From Gordonibacter sp034932485 (GTDB lineage: Bacteria; Actinomycetota; Coriobacteriia; Coriobacteriales; Eggerthellaceae): DNA of 64,000 bases. Shown here one piece after another: positions 1-9,048 of the stretch. Position 1 is the first letter of the stretch. Each line of letters opens with the position of its first letter. The DNA is taken from assembly GCA_034932485.1 (NCBI GenBank), contig JAYFOQ010000021.1, positions 124,001-188,000 of the forward strand. The letters run 5' to 3'. The notes below the pieces were generated by a model. The model was not told where the DNA came from and made no database searches. It saw only the letters and a program-made list of their open reading frames with translations. Made by a program: the position numbers and the translations under genes.

Positions 1-459
1 CTCGCTCGCGCCTTGCGCTTGGATAAAATGACGCTTGCAGCACTCGAAGCAACACTGCGCCTCTACCTCCATGAAGAGGCTGTTTTATCTCAAGTACCCA
101 CCTTGCGTATGCTAACTGAACCTGTCAAAACGGTACGTCTGCGTGCTGAAAAGCTGGCGCACCACATCAAGGAAAACCTACCGAAGGGGTGCGTCGAACT
201 CTCTTTGGTCGAAGAAATTGCACGGGCGGGCGGCGGATCATTACCGATGTGCGATATTCCCACCTGGGTTGTACGCGTAGAATTTATGCGCGGCGATGCA
301 CTTTCCTGCGAGCGCTATTTGGTGTCCGAACGCAAGGTGCCCATCGTGGGACGCATCAAGCGCGACGCACTCCTTCTCGATGCTCGCACGATCCTCGAAG
401 GCGAAGACAGCGAGATTGCCGAGGCACTGTCCTCCTACTTCGAGGGAGGGATGGCATGA
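1..459 (+). CDS. selA: L-seryl-tRNA(Sec) selenium transferase, C-terminal part
   Basis: The reading frame is open from the window edge and ends at TGA 457-459, so only about the last 152 residues are seen. SelA is a PLP enzyme that converts Ser-tRNA(Sec) to Sec-tRNA(Sec) with selenophosphate. The visible piece begins LARALRLDKMTLAALEATLR, the conserved stretch just after the PLP domain of SelA, followed by the typical small C-terminal domain ending in YFEGGMA. Its stop codon overlaps the selB start (ATGA), so the two are translationally coupled. The PLP lysine lies upstream of the window and cannot be checked. Confidence 0.93.
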   Translation, partial: LARALRLDKMTLAALEATLRLYLHEEAVLSQVPTLRMLTEPVKTVRLRAEKLAHHIKENLPKGCVELSLVEEIARAGGGSLPMCDIPTWVVRVEFMRGDALSCERYLVSERKVPIVGRIKRDALLLDARTILEGEDSEIAEALSSYFEGGMA

Positions 460-2399
460 CAAGCTCCCAACGCCCCGCGATGCGCAGAATCGTCCTCGGT
501 ACCGCCGGTCATATAGATCACGGAAAATCTTCTCTCGTACAGGCACTTACCGGCACCGATCCCGATCGTTTAGCTGAAGAGAAGCAGCGAGGTATTACCA
601 TTGAACTTGGCTTCGCCGAACTGGAACTGCCAGGGGACTTGTCGGTGGGTGTTGTTGATGTGCCGGGTCACGAGCGCTTCGTACGCCAGATGATAGCCGG
701 TGCCACCGGAATCGATCTTGCTCTCTTGTGTATTGCTGCCGACGATGGAATCATGCCGCAGACCATCGAACATCTTGCAGTACTTGAACTTTTAGGCGTG
801 CCATCCTGCGTTGTTGCTCTTACGAAATCAGACCTTGTCGACGAAGAATGGCTAACGTTTGTGTCCGACGAAATAAATAGCTTCCTCGCACAAACGCCTT
901 ATAGCGGATCACCCATCATACCCGTCTCAAGCCGTACAGGAAACGGTCTTTTTGACCTTTCGTGCGTACTGGCTCGCACAGCAAAAGACACCTTACCCGC
1001 AAAAGGAGGGGCGGTTGCTCGCCTGCCAATTGACCGCGTTTTCACCATTAAGGGTGCCGGAACCGTTATTACCGGAACACTCTGGAGTGGTCGCATAGCC
1101 GTCGGCGACGAGCTGGAAGTGCTGCCGGGAAACTTAACCACCCGTGTACGTTCGGTTCAGGTGCACGGACGTGAAACTGAAGCGGCCGAAGCCGGCATGC
1201 GTACCGCCCTTAACTTAAACGCACTCAAAAAGAGCGACGTACGCCCCGGCAACCTTCTCGCCACCCCTGGTTGTTGCACGGCAACCGATCGCTTTGATGC
1301 ATGGTTTACCTACTTAGATGCCGGACAAGGAGGGAAACCCCTCATGAGCGGCAGCCGCGTACACGTTGCCCACGGCACGCGCGAGGTTACCGGACGAGTG
1401 TTATTTATGAATGGTCAGGAAGCACTCGCTCCGCGTCAAAGCAGGTATGCGCAGATACGACTAGACGAATCCTTGCCGGTATCGTGGCGCGACCGTTTCG
1501 TCGTACGCTCATACTCTCCCGTGCGTGTTATCGGTGGGGGAACCATACTGTTCGCTCACCCACGCCGTCGAACCAATCTCGCCTCGGGCGAACAAGAACT
1601 GCTCGATGCCCTACGCGCAAACGACGAAGCCGGCGCCTGCGATGCCGCCCTTGCGATGCAATCCCATCCGGTATCGTCAGCGCACCTCGCGCGTGCGGCG
1701 GGGGTAAGCACCCCGGCGGCCAACAAACGACTCGAAGAACTACGCGCCAGCAAAACTATCACTGTTGTTGGTGAAGGCAAGCCATCTTTCTACGCATCGC
1801 GTAGTATCCTAGCCCGCGACCTATCTTGCATAGAAAACGAACTGCTGCGCTTTCATGGAGAAAACCCCCTACAACTAGGTCTCACAAAAGGAGAGCTTGC
1901 ACAACGCTGTTTCAAGCGCATCGATCCCGCTTGTTTCGATGCTCTCTTGCAGGAAGCAGCTACAACCAGGCGCATCATGGTATCGGGAGGACAGATAAGT
2001 CATCCTCAAGCAGGCGGTGGAGCGAGGCTTGCTGAGAAACAGGCTGCCGAAGCGCTCTTATCTCTTTTGGATGCAGCAGGTACTACCCCGCCCACTGTTG
2101 GTGACCTTATCACGCAAACAGGCATTACGACCTCAGTCGTCCATCGCGCGTTAAACACCTTAGAGAAGCAGAATCTTCTTGTGCGTGCAGGACAAGAACT
2201 CTGCTTTTCTGCCAGCGCATTTTCTAGTCTATCTGATGCCGTCGTACGTCACCTTGAAAAACATGGCCCCTCACCTGCCACTGATCTCAAAGAAGCCATG
2301 GGTACCACTCGAAAGTACGCCATGCCTCTTCTAGAGCGCCTCGATGCCCTCGGCATTACCGTTCGCGAAGGAGATTTGCGCCACGTTCGTAAACCATAA
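456..2399 (+). CDS. selB: Selenocysteine-specific elongation factor SelB
   Basis: SelB carries Sec-tRNA(Sec) to UGA codons marked by a SECIS hairpin. The ATG at 456 overlaps the selA stop (ATGA) and follows a GAGGGAGGG ribosome site; this gives 647 residues. A longer in-frame extension upstream exists but runs antiparallel in frame to selA and is not used. GTPase motifs are clear: GHIDHGKS at about residues 18-25, DVPGHERF, and TKSD. The EF-Tu-like domains fill roughly the first 370 residues; the remainder is the run of winged-helix domains that binds the SECIS RNA. Family length is usually 610-650. Downstream lies the tRNA-Sec gene, completing a selAB-selC locus. Confidence 0.96.
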   Translation: MTSSQRPAMRRIVLGTAGHIDHGKSSLVQALTGTDPDRLAEEKQRGITIELGFAELELPGDLSVGVVDVPGHERFVRQMIAGATGIDLALLCIAADDGIMPQTIEHLAVLELLGVPSCVVALTKSDLVDEEWLTFVSDEINSFLAQTPYSGSPIIPVSSRTGNGLFDLSCVLARTAKDTLPAKGGAVARLPIDRVFTIKGAGTVITGTLWSGRIAVGDELEVLPGNLTTRVRSVQVHGRETEAAEAGMRTALNLNALKKSDVRPGNLLATPGCCTATDRFDAWFTYLDAGQGGKPLMSGSRVHVAHGTREVTGRVLFMNGQEALAPRQSRYAQIRLDESLPVSWRDRFVVRSYSPVRVIGGGTILFAHPRRRTNLASGEQELLDALRANDEAGACDAALAMQSHPVSSAHLARAAGVSTPAANKRLEELRASKTITVVGEGKPSFYASRSILARDLSCIENELLRFHGENPLQLGLTKGELAQRCFKRIDPACFDALLQEAATTRRIMVSGGQISHPQAGGGARLAEKQAAEALLSLLDAAGTTPPTVGDLITQTGITTSVVHRALNTLEKQNLLVRAGQELCFSASAFSSLSDAVVRHLEKHGPSPATDLKEAMGTTRKYAMPLLERLDALGITVREGDLRHVRKP

Positions 2400-2500
2400 G
2401 AATCTTTAAGAACAGCGGGTCAACAGGGCCAAGGAACACGGTATCTTCAACAATCTGGTGATTTTTGCACTAAAAGACACCCGTGCGATGACGATACAGG

Positions 2501-2506
2501 TATAAT
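2501..2506 (+). promoter_or_regulatory. Possible -10 element for selC
   Basis: A perfect TATAAT lies 38 bases before the tRNA-Sec gene. No good -35 hexamer is seen at 16-18 bases upstream; a TTGCAC at 2465-2470 is too far away. A small hairpin (2513-2533) would be at the start of such a transcript. The call rests only on the -10 match and the position. Confidence 0.3.
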
Positions 2507-2512
2507 GCACCA

Positions 2513-2538
2513 AAGGAGCTGGCGAGGCTCCTTGTTTT
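2513..2538 (+). terminator. Hairpin after selB, probable terminator
   Basis: AAGGAGC (2513-2519) pairs with GCTCCTT (2527-2533) around a 7-base loop, followed by GTTTT. It lies between selB and the tRNA-Sec gene, so it may end or attenuate the selAB transcript before selC. Confidence 0.55.
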
Positions 2539-2544
2539 CAACAC

Positions 2545-2642
2545 GGAGATGGACGGAATCCTGGTGGATCCCGCGGCCTTCAAAGCCGTTGTGGGGCGCG
2601 CAGAACGTCCTGGGTGCGTTCGATTCGCACACATCTCCGCCA
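2545..2642 (+). tRNA. selC: tRNA-Sec (anticodon TCA)
   Basis: The 98-base gene starts GGAGATG and ends CATCTCC-G-CCA, giving a fully paired 7-bp acceptor end that continues into the extended stem typical of bacterial tRNA-Sec. The anticodon loop reads CCTTCAAAG with anticodon TCA, which reads UGA. There is a long variable arm (around GGGGCGCGCAGAACGTCC) and a T-loop GTTCGATTC. CCA is encoded. Its place immediately after selA and selB supports the identity. The gene implies at least one selenoprotein elsewhere in the genome; none was recognised in this window. Confidence 0.97.
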
Positions 2643-2650
2643 CTAAAGAC

Positions 2651-2685
2651 AACGCTCACATCGAATTCGATGTGAGCGTTTTTTC
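2651..2685 (+). terminator. Rho-independent terminator after selC
   Basis: A perfect 30-base palindrome (2651-2680; arms AACGCTCACATCGAA and its exact complement) ends in a run of six T (2679-2684). The hairpin would close with a small loop at GAATTC. It sits 8 bases after the tRNA CCA end and would also face the end of the minus-strand gene at 2714. Confidence 0.9.
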
Positions 2686-2713
2686 TTATAGGGCAGCTGC
2701 CAAATCCACTCTT

Positions 2714-3976
2714 CTACAAGTCGGCTCGGGCAGAATCTCCCGGGTTCATTGTCATAGTCTGGAATCGATTCTGCATGTATTCATTATCAAAGTGTTTCGC
2801 GTAAAACTCTTCAATAGGGGTCGAAGGCGTATGTCCCGCCATGCGCTGATACCAGCAGTCAATCGACTGGATAGACATCACACCGTTAATCAGCATAAGT
2901 ACGGTACACACGGCCGTGACGCTATAGCGCCATTTCCAAGGTATTAAGTTAATGAGCTTCAGTAGCTGTGGTAGCAATAACTTAATCCACGCCAAGCCTA
3001 ACACACCCCATGCACACATGAACGCAAAATTGGTACGCCCATCAATAGACAGGAACGAGCCCGAATAATCCCACGCGCGAATGCCAAAAGCGAACTCCAT
3101 AATCCAGCTGGTGAAAAATTCAAAGGCTCCACCAATAACAGCACTGATAAGGAATATAACCCACACTGGCTTGTCGTAAAAACGGTTCAAAGCAATTGTC
3201 ATAAGCGTAGCACCAAAACCGTAAATAGGCGAGAATGGCCCAAACAACATACCGGCACGATCCTGATACTCATGGAACAAGATGAAGTGATATACCTCTT
3301 CGATAATCAGACCCAATACGCAGCACACTACGAATATCCAGAACAGATTAAAGAAGTTCAGGGTAATAAACCCTTTTTTAGGCTTCGACTCTTCAGCCTG
3401 CCGTTTTTCTTCGGCAGCCTGCTCTCTGCTTATCTTCTTCAACTTGCGTTGAAGCTTACGCTCCGCAACAAGAGAGGGATCAAGATAGCTGGTTAGAGCA
3501 ATGAGAATGACCAGCTGAACAAGGTAGCCAATATGATGCAACGACAATCCATACAGCATCATTGTGGCAATAATCTGAGCTACCGTGATAGCAGCAAGGG
3601 TGTTCGCCGTGGCCGCTGCGTGAGTACGCTTGTTTTTAAGAAGACGTAGTCCAAGGAACACAAACAATACAGCAGATGCAGCCAACAAAGCCACCAATAC
3701 ACCGAATATCACCAGCGAAGACACCTTGTACGTACCAGCTGCAATAGTCTGCACGAACGAGATTACCACGGGAATAGCATCACCCAAAGCGGCAAGTCCA
3801 CCAAGCAGCGACAACACGCCCATTATCTTCACCACAAGCGGAAGATGTGCATCCCCTGCCTCCTCGGACCCTTCCGCTGTTCCTTGAGGTGAAGACTGTG
3901 TGCCTCCTGGCTGAGCACCTCCTGGCGTGTCCTCCGGTCCATCGACAGCATCTTGCTCGGTGTTGTTCTCGGTCAT
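2714..3976 (-). CDS. Membrane protein with CmpB-like (putative ABC transporter type IV) domain
   Basis: The 420-residue protein has a polar, Gly/Pro/Glu-rich N-terminal tail (about 1-42), then several hydrophobic segments (about 48-160), a charged linker (about 170-205, rich in Lys/Arg/Glu) and a C-terminal membrane domain. The latter carries the pattern GLIIEEVYHF ... GPFSPIYGFGA ... GGAFEFFTSWIMEFAFG ... WDYSG, which is characteristic of the PF06541 family of uncharacterised membrane proteins. The name ABC transporter is historical; no ATPase is next to it. The start follows GAAAGGAG. The gene lies 60 bases downstream of the beta-glucosidase on the same strand and may be co-transcribed. Function is unknown. 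Confidence 0.8.
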   Translation of the reverse strand: MTENNTEQDAVDGPEDTPGGAQPGGTQSSPQGTAEGSEEAGDAHLPLVVKIMGVLSLLGGLAALGDAIPVVISFVQTIAAGTYKVSSLVIFGVLVALLAASAVLFVFLGLRLLKNKRTHAAATANTLAAITVAQIIATMMLYGLSLHHIGYLVQLVILIALTSYLDPSLVAERKLQRKLKKISREQAAEEKRQAEESKPKKGFITLNFFNLFWIFVVCCVLGLIIEEVYHFILFHEYQDRAGMLFGPFSPIYGFGATLMTIALNRFYDKPVWVIFLISAVIGGAFEFFTSWIMEFAFGIRAWDYSGSFLSIDGRTNFAFMCAWGVLGLAWIKLLLPQLLKLINLIPWKWRYSVTAVCTVLMLINGVMSIQSIDCWYQRMAGHTPSTPIEEFYAKHFDNEYMQNRFQTMTMNPGDSARADL

Positions 3977-4036
3977 GCTTCTACTCCTTTCTAGGACGAT
4001 AGGCTACGGAAACCTTCGTCCCTTTTGATTACCTAT

Positions 4037-6466
4037 TTATTGTCGCACCACACCTGTTGCACCTCGCGTTGCAACAGATTCGGCCGTTTCATTCTGTTTG
4101 GCAGGTTCAAGGTGCCGCAGTCGCCGAATTCCCCGCAAAAAGTGATAGTTCATAATATCAACAACGGCTGTCACCAGGTTCATATCCATACCCGACATAG
4201 CCAACATACGCAGAGGAGTTTCCAGGGCGAGCAACTCAAGCGACTTTTGCCGAGCAACATCACTGGGCAGGAGTAGCTTCAATTCTCGACGTAGAAGATA
4301 ACACACCGCCTTACCTAAAAGCGATGTCTGTAAGTCACCCACCGTAGCATTTGCCGTATAGGGCCTCAGCGATGTAAGTACTTTCGGAAAAAATCGCCCG
4401 TATAACGTCGCAAACGCCTCTTGCGTAAAGCAGCCTGGAACTACACAGTGATAAGCCTCTGGCATCTTTTGAGGCTGAGCTATCCTGCCCGCAACATGCA
4501 CTTCCTGACGCAGACGTATATCACGGCTTGACGAGGACAGTCGCAACTCATATATGCCTGCTTCAATTTCCCACGACCCTCTCGAAGAACAGTAGTGAGC
4601 AAATGCTGAGCGCGGAACATGCAAAATCACCTGGCGCTCCTCGCCCGGTGCCAAATCTACTTTTGCGAATCCCTTTAACTGCTGAGGAGCCTTGAATACC
4701 TGCGAATCAAGTGGAGCGATGTAGAGTTGTACGGCTTCCTTGCCAGCGCAGTTGCCAACGTTTCGCACAATAAAAGACACATCAAAGCCATCATCAATTT
4801 CCGCAACGAAAAGATTTTCATAGGAGAAGGTTGTATAGGAAAGGCCGTGACCAAACGGATAAGCAACAGCAACTTCTGCAGCGTCGTAATAACGATACCC
4901 CACATAGATGCTCTCGCGGTAGTAAGCCTGACGACCTTGCTCTGGATAGTAACTCGCACACGGCGTGTCCGCAAGTCGAACAGGCCAAGTCTCAGCAAGC
5001 TTCCCCGACGGATTTACCACGCCCAACAGTAGGTTGGCCGTCGCCTGACCCCCTCGACATCCTGCAAGATAGCTAAGCAAAACCGCACGGGGTTTACCGC
5101 GCCAAGGCAACTCAACAGGCGAGCCTCCCTGCAACACGACCACCGTATTTGGATTCACCTCACACACGCGCTCAACCAATATATTATGAGCAGCTGGCAA
5201 AGCCATATCCGGGCGATCAGAACCTTCCGATTCAGAGGCATCAGGCAACCCAACGAACGCAACAACAACATCCGCTGCCTTTGCAACACGAACCGCCTCA
5301 GCAAGTTGGTCTTCGGTAGCCTCCCCCGTAATCGCCTCATAACCCGGCGCAAAAGTAACCCTTACATCAGCAGCCTCAAGTGCTTCAAGAGTACAATCGA
5401 GCGATACGGGATTAATCTTCGACGAGCCAGCACCCTGATAACGCGGTTCGCGCGCAAAAGCGCCGACAACAGCTATATTTACCCCTGAATTGAGCGGTAA
5501 AATACCGTCGTTATCCAACAATACAGCCGATTCCTCAGCTACCATACGAGCTACTTCGAGCCTCTCAGCCAGATTGTGCTTAACCGTGATGGATACTGAG
5601 TGAGTATGCCGTTCGTGTAATTCAAGAATTTGCCGCACCGCCCGATCAATATCCGCTTCAAGCAACGCCCCCTTCTGAATAGCGGCAATCACGTCAGCGC
5701 GATAATCAACACGTGGACCGGGCATCACTAGATCTAAACCTGCAGGCAAACTGGCCAAATTGTCGTTTTCTGCACCCCAGTCGGTAACAAACGCGCCCGT
5801 ATATCCCCACTCCTCGCGAGCAATACGCGTCATAAGCCGTTCATCTTCCGAACAATAGGTGCCGTTCAGCAAATTATAGGCCGTCATAATCGTCCATGGG
5901 TGACCTTGCTCAACCGCAATGCGAAACGGCTCCAAATACATCTCATATAACGCCCGTTCATCAACAATCGCATCTACAATCAGACGGTTCGTCTCCTGGT
6001 TGTTGCAAGCGAAATGCTTCAGTGACGTGCCCACCCCACGATCCTGTACGCCCTGAATGTAGGCAGCACCCAACTCTCCGGCAAGATAAGGATCTTCACT
6101 GAAATACTCGAAGTTACGACCGCACAGCGGACTGCGCTTCATATTAACACCGGGACCCAAAAGTATGGCCACCTCTTGATCGCGAGCCTCATCACCCAAA
6201 GCCTCACCCATAGTGCGCAGCAGTTCAGTATTGAATGTGCACGCAGTAGCGCTTGCCGTAGGAAAACACACCGCCGGGTCGCTTGCCTCAATACCCAAAT
6301 TATCTGCTGCGCCGGCCTGCTTGCGCAGACCATGCGGACCATCAGATACTAAAATTGGCTCTATTCCGAGACGAGGGCATCCACCCAGCCTCCAATACCC
6401 GTCACCAGTAAGGCAGGCACACTTTTCCTCAAGCGTCATCGAGGATACCGCGTCATCAATGTTCAC
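4037..6466 (-). CDS. Glycoside hydrolase family 3 beta-glucosidase
   Basis: The 809-residue protein hydrolyses terminal beta-linked sugars, probably glucosides. It has the GH3 N-terminal barrel with SDGPHGLR (about 41-48), the KHF element (about 150-152) and the nucleophile Asp at about 229 in FVTDWGAEN. The second GH3 domain spans about 290-500 and a fibronectin-like domain about 560-650. A further C-terminal extension of about 140 residues without recognised motifs is present. There is no signal peptide, so the enzyme should act in the cytoplasm on imported glycosides; no transporter gene is adjacent. It is the only obvious sugar hydrolase in the window. Aglycone specificity cannot be told from sequence. 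Confidence 0.92.
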   Translation of the reverse strand: MNIDDAVSSMTLEEKCACLTGDGYWRLGGCPRLGIEPILVSDGPHGLRKQAGAADNLGIEASDPAVCFPTASATACTFNTELLRTMGEALGDEARDQEVAILLGPGVNMKRSPLCGRNFEYFSEDPYLAGELGAAYIQGVQDRGVGTSLKHFACNNQETNRLIVDAIVDERALYEMYLEPFRIAVEQGHPWTIMTAYNLLNGTYCSEDERLMTRIAREEWGYTGAFVTDWGAENDNLASLPAGLDLVMPGPRVDYRADVIAAIQKGALLEADIDRAVRQILELHERHTHSVSITVKHNLAERLEVARMVAEESAVLLDNDGILPLNSGVNIAVVGAFAREPRYQGAGSSKINPVSLDCTLEALEAADVRVTFAPGYEAITGEATEDQLAEAVRVAKAADVVVAFVGLPDASESEGSDRPDMALPAAHNILVERVCEVNPNTVVVLQGGSPVELPWRGKPRAVLLSYLAGCRGGQATANLLLGVVNPSGKLAETWPVRLADTPCASYYPEQGRQAYYRESIYVGYRYYDAAEVAVAYPFGHGLSYTTFSYENLFVAEIDDGFDVSFIVRNVGNCAGKEAVQLYIAPLDSQVFKAPQQLKGFAKVDLAPGEERQVILHVPRSAFAHYCSSRGSWEIEAGIYELRLSSSSRDIRLRQEVHVAGRIAQPQKMPEAYHCVVPGCFTQEAFATLYGRFFPKVLTSLRPYTANATVGDLQTSLLGKAVCYLLRRELKLLLPSDVARQKSLELLALETPLRMLAMSGMDMNLVTAVVDIMNYHFLRGIRRLRHLEPAKQNETAESVATRGATGVVRQ

Positions 6467-6580
6467 AGGCCCTCATTTCCCCTTATCATTCTAACGTCAC
6501 CATTCTCATTAAGCAGTCAGCTTACTCTTACAACCTCTGTCATATATCACTATTTTAACACGCGTTTTCTAACTCTTATC

Positions 6581-8002
6581 TCAACACGCTTCAAACTTAA
6601 CGACACCACCTGTAGTAAGCGAACCCCCCGAGAGAGCATCAATAAACATGCGGAAATCGGCTTCGTTCTGGTCGGCATAAGAGGAAGCAAACTCAACCAA
6701 AGCCCGATCAAAAGAAGCGCCTGTTCCTAGATAACCTGCTATCGCGAACCGATTACCCGAACGAGCATGGGCGCGGGCTAGCGTCCAACCGCAAAGACGT
6801 CCCAGCGCCTCGATCTCAGCTGACGTAGCAATGTCAAGATCGGTTGATGTTTTCCAATCCCACAGTTGCCGCACATAATAATCGCGTAGCCGCCCGCTCT
6901 CGTCCACAGCACTCGTATAACCCAGAAGCACATCACTCGAGGCCTGCATAAGACGCTGACCATGCACGACACGCTGCCCATGCGAAGATAGTAAACAGGA
7001 GCCCGCAAATCGCTCCAAGACAGATTCTTGAGCCTCCTTCACTTGCAACACCAAAGGATCACCCGTCTGCTCATCAGCAAAAGCAACTATCCACGCACGG
7101 GTTCCCACACTACCGACGCCAACAACCTTTTGAGCTGCATCGATATACGTGTAGCGATCAAATAGGCACTGCAATTCTGGAGCAAGACTATTGCGATAGC
7201 CGGCAAGCAACTCAACCAAAGATGCTGCAACGTGATTAGCATCAGCGACCGGAGCGAAACGATCAAGTGGAACTAAATACGGCGGATCAAACGCAATACG
7301 TACCTCGCCATTGTCTCGGCGTAAATACTTTTCGAATGCACGTGTGTTGGTTTTCCTGTAGGCTTTCGCCAATTTATTTCGTACACTACGGGCTTCCTTA
7401 CGCGATGAGCTCACGAGTGCCTTAGTCAACACCTCTTCCACATCAAGCTGAGCGTAACACACATCAAGCGCACCCATATGTGAGAACGTATTCATAGCCT
7501 CACGATAGCTCGCCACCGTGCTACGCACAGCACCCCGGCACCATGAAGGTTTAAAACCACGGTCACGACCGCATATCTCGATACTCGCCGCCAGCCTTTT
7601 TATGTCCCATTCCCACGGACCCACGGCCGTCTCATCGAAATCGTTTATATCGAATACAAGGTGACGTTCGGGAGAGGCAAACCCACCAAAGTTAGCGAGG
7701 TGCGCATCGCCACACGCGTGCACCAGCACACCAGTATTGGGCGTATGTGCCAAGTCTGCTGCCATGGTAAGCGCACCGCCACGAAAAAAAGCGAATGGTG
7801 AAGCGCTCATACGCAAGTAACGCTCGGGTATTAAATACGCCAACCGCTGCTGTGCTTGTTCATTCAAAAGCTCCAGTGGACCCGTACGACCCTCTTTGAC
7901 TTCCCAAGCAGCATGCATTGAACGAGGAACACGATCGCGCAATGAACGTCCCTGCTCACACGATAAGCGATCACCTGTACACATTTTTGGCTGCTGGTCC
8001 AT
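6581..8002 (-). CDS. DUF2252 family protein (kinase-like fold, function unknown)
   Basis: The start at 8002 (MDQQPKM) is chosen because an AGGAGGT site sits 5 bases ahead; a longer frame to 8062 lacks one. The 473-residue protein has the DUF2252 signature HACGDAHLANFG followed by VFDINDFDET and WDIKRLAAS, reminiscent of the His-Gly-Asp and Asp metal-binding motifs of aminoglycoside phosphotransferase-like kinases. Substrate is unknown. It stands alone: a 114-base gap separates it from the beta-glucosidase gene, and the region to the response regulator on the other side (8003-8312) is a divergent promoter region with no further gene seen. Confidence 0.87.
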   Translation of the reverse strand: MDQQPKMCTGDRLSCEQGRSLRDRVPRSMHAAWEVKEGRTGPLELLNEQAQQRLAYLIPERYLRMSASPFAFFRGGALTMAADLAHTPNTGVLVHACGDAHLANFGGFASPERHLVFDINDFDETAVGPWEWDIKRLAASIEICGRDRGFKPSWCRGAVRSTVASYREAMNTFSHMGALDVCYAQLDVEEVLTKALVSSSRKEARSVRNKLAKAYRKTNTRAFEKYLRRDNGEVRIAFDPPYLVPLDRFAPVADANHVAASLVELLAGYRNSLAPELQCLFDRYTYIDAAQKVVGVGSVGTRAWIVAFADEQTGDPLVLQVKEAQESVLERFAGSCLLSSHGQRVVHGQRLMQASSDVLLGYTSAVDESGRLRDYYVRQLWDWKTSTDLDIATSAEIEALGRLCGWTLARAHARSGNRFAIAGYLGTGASFDRALVEFASSYADQNEADFRMFIDALSGGSLTTGGVVKFEAC

Positions 8003-8312
8003 CTCGTACCTCCTAACCCCCTTTCCACAAGGGGTGAAACAGTACCTTGCCCCTTTGGGCATAAGGAGACATAACTATAACTCACCAGTAATCTTCGAAG
8101 AAGTTCCCTGCGAAACCGGCCTCTCTTCATGCGAAACCAGCTATGGCCTCCTGGTATCCTTCTTCACCAAACTGAACCCACACTCAAACGCATTACCTCC
8201 TAGTTTTCACTTCTCTCATGAGGAAGGCGAAAAAGGTTGTATCCACGGAGAAAAAAGCAGGCTGGAAATAAAAAGAACATGGTATAAATAAGGTTCGAAG
8301 AAAGGAGCATTC

Positions 8313-8993
8313 ATGCAGATCGCGCTCTGCGACGACAACCAAACCGAACGTGAAGCCCTTGCCGCATTGCTGAAAAAACTACGGCCCACCGCTCACCTTG
8401 TGCAATACGAAAACGGTCAGAGCCTGATCGATGCACATCGAAGTGGCAGACGCTTCGATCTCGCTTTCCTCGATATTTACCTTGAAGACATGAACGGAAT
8501 AGATGCTGCTGCTGCCCTGCGTAGCAACGATGAAAGGCTAGCTATCGTATTTTCCACCGTTAGCCGCGACTTTGCTGTTGAAAGTTACGATGTGGCCGCA
8601 ATGGCCTATCTTATGAAACCCGTAAGCATCGAGCCTCTCTCTGCGACGCTCGACCGATTCGATGCCACATGGAAACCGCGCAGCATCTTCATTCGCGACC
8701 GCTTCTTCATCATGGACGATATCGTGTGCGCAGAGAGTCGCAACAAGCACGTTACATTTACTTTTCGCGATGGCGCCACCGCTGAGATTACCGCCAAACT
8801 GAGCGAGGTTGAAGACCAGTTGTATGGTGGCAACTTTCTGCGTTGTCATCGAAGCTTCATCGTGAATATGGATCACGTTGATCATATCGGCGACAAATGT
8901 TTTATCATGGCTACGGGAGACGTGGTGCTCATACGACAAAAGCAATATGCCTCCATGAAAAAAAGTTACTACGATTACATTACCGCACGCTGA
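8313..8993 (+). CDS. LytTR-type response regulator
   Basis: The 226-residue protein has a receiver domain (about 1-120) with acidic pocket CDDN at 6-9, phospho-acceptor Asp 54 in FLDIYL and Lys 102 in LMKPVS. A LytTR DNA-binding domain follows (about 125-222), with the conserved FLRCHRSFIVN segment. The start follows GAAAGGAG. LytTR regulators are normally paired with HPK10/GHKL kinases; no kinase is adjacent, but an orphan GHKL kinase lies at 43845-45692. It is the only plus-strand gene between 2.7 and 28.5 kb. The target genes are unknown. Confidence 0.93.
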   Translation: MQIALCDDNQTEREALAALLKKLRPTAHLVQYENGQSLIDAHRSGRRFDLAFLDIYLEDMNGIDAAAALRSNDERLAIVFSTVSRDFAVESYDVAAMAYLMKPVSIEPLSATLDRFDATWKPRSIFIRDRFFIMDDIVCAESRNKHVTFTFRDGATAEITAKLSEVEDQLYGGNFLRCHRSFIVNMDHVDHIGDKCFIMATGDVVLIRQKQYASMKKSYYDYITAR

Positions 8994-9048
8994 AATAAAC
9001 TATCCTCATAAAATCTCGAACAAGGGCATTCCTGCTTGCATGATAGCT

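Noticed and set aside
189..455. In-frame N-terminal extension of SelB over the selA 3' end
   Set aside because: It is another frame of selA, has no ribosome site, and the ATGA overlap start at 456 gives the normal SelB N-terminus.
2447..2659. Minus-strand open frames across the tRNA-Sec gene
   Set aside because: They are complements of the tRNA and its terminator.
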